A stretch of DNA of 64,000 nt from Candidatus Acetothermia bacterium JdFR-48 (GTDB taxonomy: Bacteria > Bipolaricaulota > Bipolaricaulia > Bipolaricaulales > Bipolaricaulaceae): positions 60,515-124,514 of the forward strand of contig MTNJ01000034.1 in NCBI GenBank assembly GCA_002011425.1, read 5' to 3'. The notes beneath the pieces were generated by a model that had not been told where the DNA came from, did not search any database, and worked only from the letters and a program-made list of their open reading frames with translations. A program made the translations under genes and the position numbers. Of the stretch, positions 61,954-64,000 are shown in pieces. Positions within the stretch are counted from its first letter, which is position 1. Each line of letters opens with the position of its first letter.

Positions 61954-62930
61954 CGCAGGATCACCGTCCCATAGCAGGCACCGGCACCAAAGGCGGTCAA
62001 GGCAAGGATATCACCATCCACGATCTTCCCCGCCCGTACTGCTTCGTCGAGGAGAATGGGGATGGAAGCGGTGGACGTATTGGCCACCCGGTCGATGTTC
62101 ACGAGCACCCGCTCCCTCGGGAACCCGAGCCGCTTCACCAGGGCCTCGATGATCCGGAGGTTCGCCTGGTGAGGGAGGAGCCAGTCTATGTCGGCGAGGG
62201 AGATCCCCGCCCGCTCCGTCGCCTCCAGGGTGGCTCGCTCCATCATCGTGACGGCCGACTGATAGACCCCGCGGCCCTTCATCTCGAGGAAGTGCTTCTT
62301 GGCCTGAACGGTCTCGAAACTTGCGGGAAGTCGCACGCCCCCGGCAGGGATCCGCAAGAGCCCCCTCTTCGTGGGGTCACCGTGGAGGGAAATGCCGAGG
62401 ATCCCCCGGTCGTCGTCGGCCATGACCAAGGCCACCGCGCCGGCACCATCCCCGAAGAGGACACACGTCTTCCGGTCCTCCCAGTCCACAAACCGGGAGA
62501 GGGCCTCGATCCCGACGAGGAGAGCATTACGCGCGAGGCCACTTTTCATCATCGCCCCGGCCACGGCCATCCCGAACACGAAGCCCGCGCAGCCCGCCTT
62601 GATATCGAAGAACGGGGGCTCGTGAGGGAGGCCGAGGCCCTCGGCGATGAACGGGGACGAGCCGGGGATGAGTTCCTCGGGAACGTTGGTGGCTACGACG
62701 AGAAGGTCGAGTTTCTCCGGATCGAGACCCGCCTGGCGCAAGGCCTTCTCCGCGGCGGCGATCCCCATAAAGGCCGGGGGCGTCTCGGGTGCCAAGAGGC
62801 GTCTCTCCACAATCCCGGTGCGGGAACGAATCCACTCGTCGGAGGTATCGAGGGAAAGGGAGAGATCATCGTTGGCAAGGACTCTTTCGGGAAGGAAGCG
62901 CCCGGTACCCGCTACCCGTAGTTTGATCAT
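61947..62930 (-). CDS. fabH: 3-oxoacyl-[ACP] synthase III
   Basis: 327 residues. The catalytic triad is visible as Cys in DIKAGCAGFVFGMAVAG, His in WLLPHQANLRIIEAL and Asn in VNIDRVANTSTASIPILLDE. N-terminal DDLSLSLDTSDEWIRSRTGI is typical. It condenses acyl-CoA with malonyl-ACP to start fatty-acid synthesis. It overlaps plsX by 4 bp. Confidence 0.97.
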   Translation of the reverse strand: MIKLRVAGTGRFLPERVLANDDLSLSLDTSDEWIRSRTGIVERRLLAPETPPAFMGIAAAEKALRQAGLDPEKLDLLVVATNVPEELIPGSSPFIAEGLGLPHEPPFFDIKAGCAGFVFGMAVAGAMMKSGLARNALLVGIEALSRFVDWEDRKTCVLFGDGAGAVALVMADDDRGILGISLHGDPTKRGLLRIPAGGVRLPASFETVQAKKHFLEMKGRGVYQSAVTMMERATLEATERAGISLADIDWLLPHQANLRIIEALVKRLGFPRERVLVNIDRVANTSTASIPILLDEAVRAGKIVDGDILALTAFGAGACYGTVILRW

Positions 62931-63913
62931 CCTTCCCTCGTGAGACCCTCCGAGAGACGATCGAGCAAGCCCGCCTTGGCGGCCCAGAAGACTCGTTCTA
63001 CCGCGGCCTCTATGGCAGCCGCGCTGGAGCGCCCGTGAGCCACGAACACAAGACCCTTCACCCCGAGAAGTGGCGCCCCATTGTAACGCTCGTAACGCAG
63101 GCGCTGTGAGAGGGCACTGAATTCACGCCGGAGGAGCAGGGCCGCGACCTTTCCCCCAGCGGAACTTCCGACGGTGCGCTTCAAGGTTTCCCAGACCACC
63201 TCCGCTCCTCCTTCCAATGCCTTGACGGTGAGGTTCCCGGCGAACCCACCACACACCACAACGTCCGCAGGGCGTTCAGTAATGAGCTGATGTGGTTCCA
63301 CGTTCCCCACGAAGTTAGGCCAGGCCCGCAGGAGCTTGTAGGCCTCCCGGGTAAGCTTGTCGCCCTTTATCTCCTCCTCACCCACGTTGAGGAGGCCTAC
63401 CTGGGGCCTCTCCTCCCCCAAGACCTCGCGGGCGTAGATCTCGCCCATCCTGGCAAATTGAAGGATATTGTAAGGTTTGCAATCCACGGTGGCCCCGGCG
63501 TCGATGAGGTAAAGTTCCCGGCCGGGGAGAGTGGGGATAGCGGCGCAGAGACCGGGGCGCAGGACCCCGGGGATCCTCCCCAAAGTGAAAATGGCCGTAG
63601 CCACAATGGCTCCAGTGTTGCCGGGCGATAGGAAGGCCTCTGCCTGTTCCTCCGCCAGGAGTCTCATCCCCTTGACGAGAGAGGAGTCCCTCCTGCGGAC
63701 GGCCCGAAGTGGGGGTTCATCCATCCGCACGACGTCGGGGGCGTGGACCACCTCCACGGGAAGTTCGGGATCGAGGTGTGGATGAATCTCTGTCTGTTTC
63801 CCAACCAGGACCAAATTTAACGGAAGCCTCTTTGCAGCAGCTTGGGCTCCACGGATGAGCTCAACGGGCGGACGGTCCGCCCCCATGACGTCCACCACAA
63901 TGCGAATGCCCAT
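62927..63913 (-). CDS. plsX: phosphate acyltransferase PlsX
   Basis: 328 residues from the ATG at 63911-63913 (MGIRIVVDVMGADRPPVELI). SPGNTGAIVATAIFTLGRIP, DAGATVDCKPYNILQFARMG, VGLLNVGEEEIKGDKLTREA and VCGGFAGNLTVKALEGGAEV are PlsX blocks. It makes acyl-phosphate from acyl-ACP for phospholipid synthesis. The upstream in-frame extension runs into tRNA-Leu and was discarded. It is the first protein gene of the fab operon. Confidence 0.96.
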   Translation of the reverse strand: MGIRIVVDVMGADRPPVELIRGAQAAAKRLPLNLVLVGKQTEIHPHLDPELPVEVVHAPDVVRMDEPPLRAVRRRDSSLVKGMRLLAEEQAEAFLSPGNTGAIVATAIFTLGRIPGVLRPGLCAAIPTLPGRELYLIDAGATVDCKPYNILQFARMGEIYAREVLGEERPQVGLLNVGEEEIKGDKLTREAYKLLRAWPNFVGNVEPHQLITERPADVVVCGGFAGNLTVKALEGGAEVVWETLKRTVGSSAGGKVAALLLRREFSALSQRLRYERYNGAPLLGVKGLVFVAHGRSSAAAIEAAVERVFWAAKAGLLDRLSEGLTREG

Positions 63914-63921
63914 AAAAATAA

Positions 63922-64000
63922 TGCCGAGGGCGGGAGTCGAACCCGCACGGGCGTTAAAGCCCACTGCCCCCTCAAGACAGCGCGTCTGCCAATTCCGCCA
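63922..64000 (-). tRNA. tRNA-Leu (anticodon GAG), 5' acceptor end cut by window edge
   Basis: On the minus strand the D arm (GGCGGAATTGGCAGACGCGC), anticodon stem CTGTC/GGCAG with loop TTGAGGG (anticodon GAG at 63973-63971), long variable arm GGGC TTTAAC GCCC, T arm GCGGGTTCGACTCCCGC and 3' acceptor CCTCGGC plus A are visible. The long variable arm and G/A positions fit class II tRNA-Leu reading CUC/CUU. CCA is not encoded. The 5' seven or so bases fall outside the window. Confidence 0.93.

Overview
The window is a GC-rich bacterial chromosome segment, densely packed with long overlapping operons. It appears to come from a diderm, probably thermophilic or moderately thermophilic lineage. Diderm nature is supported by several predicted outer-membrane beta-barrel proteins ending in Phe and by lipoproteins. 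A thermophile-like lineage is suggested by SpoVS in a non-sporulation context, an archaeal-type TrmY, a large RpoC with extra barrel-sandwich modules, and proteins rich in Glu, Arg and Val. My best guess is Bipolaricaulota (former OP1/Acetothermia) or a neighbouring deep branch. That guess comes from gene content only; no 16S gene is present.

Layout: 1-9288 (minus) is an information-processing operon, fmdB-like, rpoC, rpsL, rpsG, fusA, rpsJ, rplC and rplD (cut by the window edge). It lacks rpoB upstream of rpoC and tuf between fusA and rpsJ. 9343-12243 holds a PP-loop ATPase, hpf, a secreted NosD-like protein and a small membrane protein. 12283-14247 has a nitroreductase, the wreck of an IS110-family element, and the promoter of rpsA. 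After rpsA (plus) come acpS, gmk, yicC, amrB and a DUF3467 gene (minus), then the plus-strand operon spoVS-argS-ftsY-ppdK.

24814-34140 (plus) is an accessory module: an RpiR-type regulator, then a promoter and putative operator driving a HAD hydrolase, purple-acid-phosphatase-like enzyme, kelch protein, ABC importer (binding protein, fused permease, ATPase) and a TIM-barrel isomerase. I infer uptake and processing of a phosphorylated sugar or polyol. 34297-41458 (minus) holds a PPP-type phosphatase, a putative outer-membrane protein, then lpd, a ZIP transporter, an M42 peptidase and an 8-oxoguanine-deaminase-like amidohydrolase.

41530-50505 (minus) is the most striking region. A consensus promoter and a c-di-GMP-I (GEMM) riboswitch precede a five-gene surface operon: a pilin-like subunit, a DUF11-like protein, a DNRLRE-like protein sharing the pilin's C-terminal module, a PapD/DUF916-like periplasmic chaperone, and a 952-residue beta-barrel protein with usher-like architecture. 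Two PKD lipoproteins and a small barrel protein lie just upstream. I propose a divergent chaperone/usher-like surface appendage controlled by c-di-GMP.

50615-57447 (minus) is one operon, rpsF-ssb-rpsR, a nucleotidyltransferase-like gene, an SHMT-GcvT fusion, trmY, a DUF2007 gene and pcm. HU (plus) diverges from it. 58010-58264 holds a candidate unclassified structured RNA with its own promoter, downstream of asnS. 58261-64000 (minus) is tRNA-Leu(GAG), plsX, fabH, fabD, fabG, acpP, an NMD3-like zinc protein and asnS. Two near-identical 34-bp elements built from a 7-nt repeat lie in frame inside argS and the SHMT-GcvT gene.
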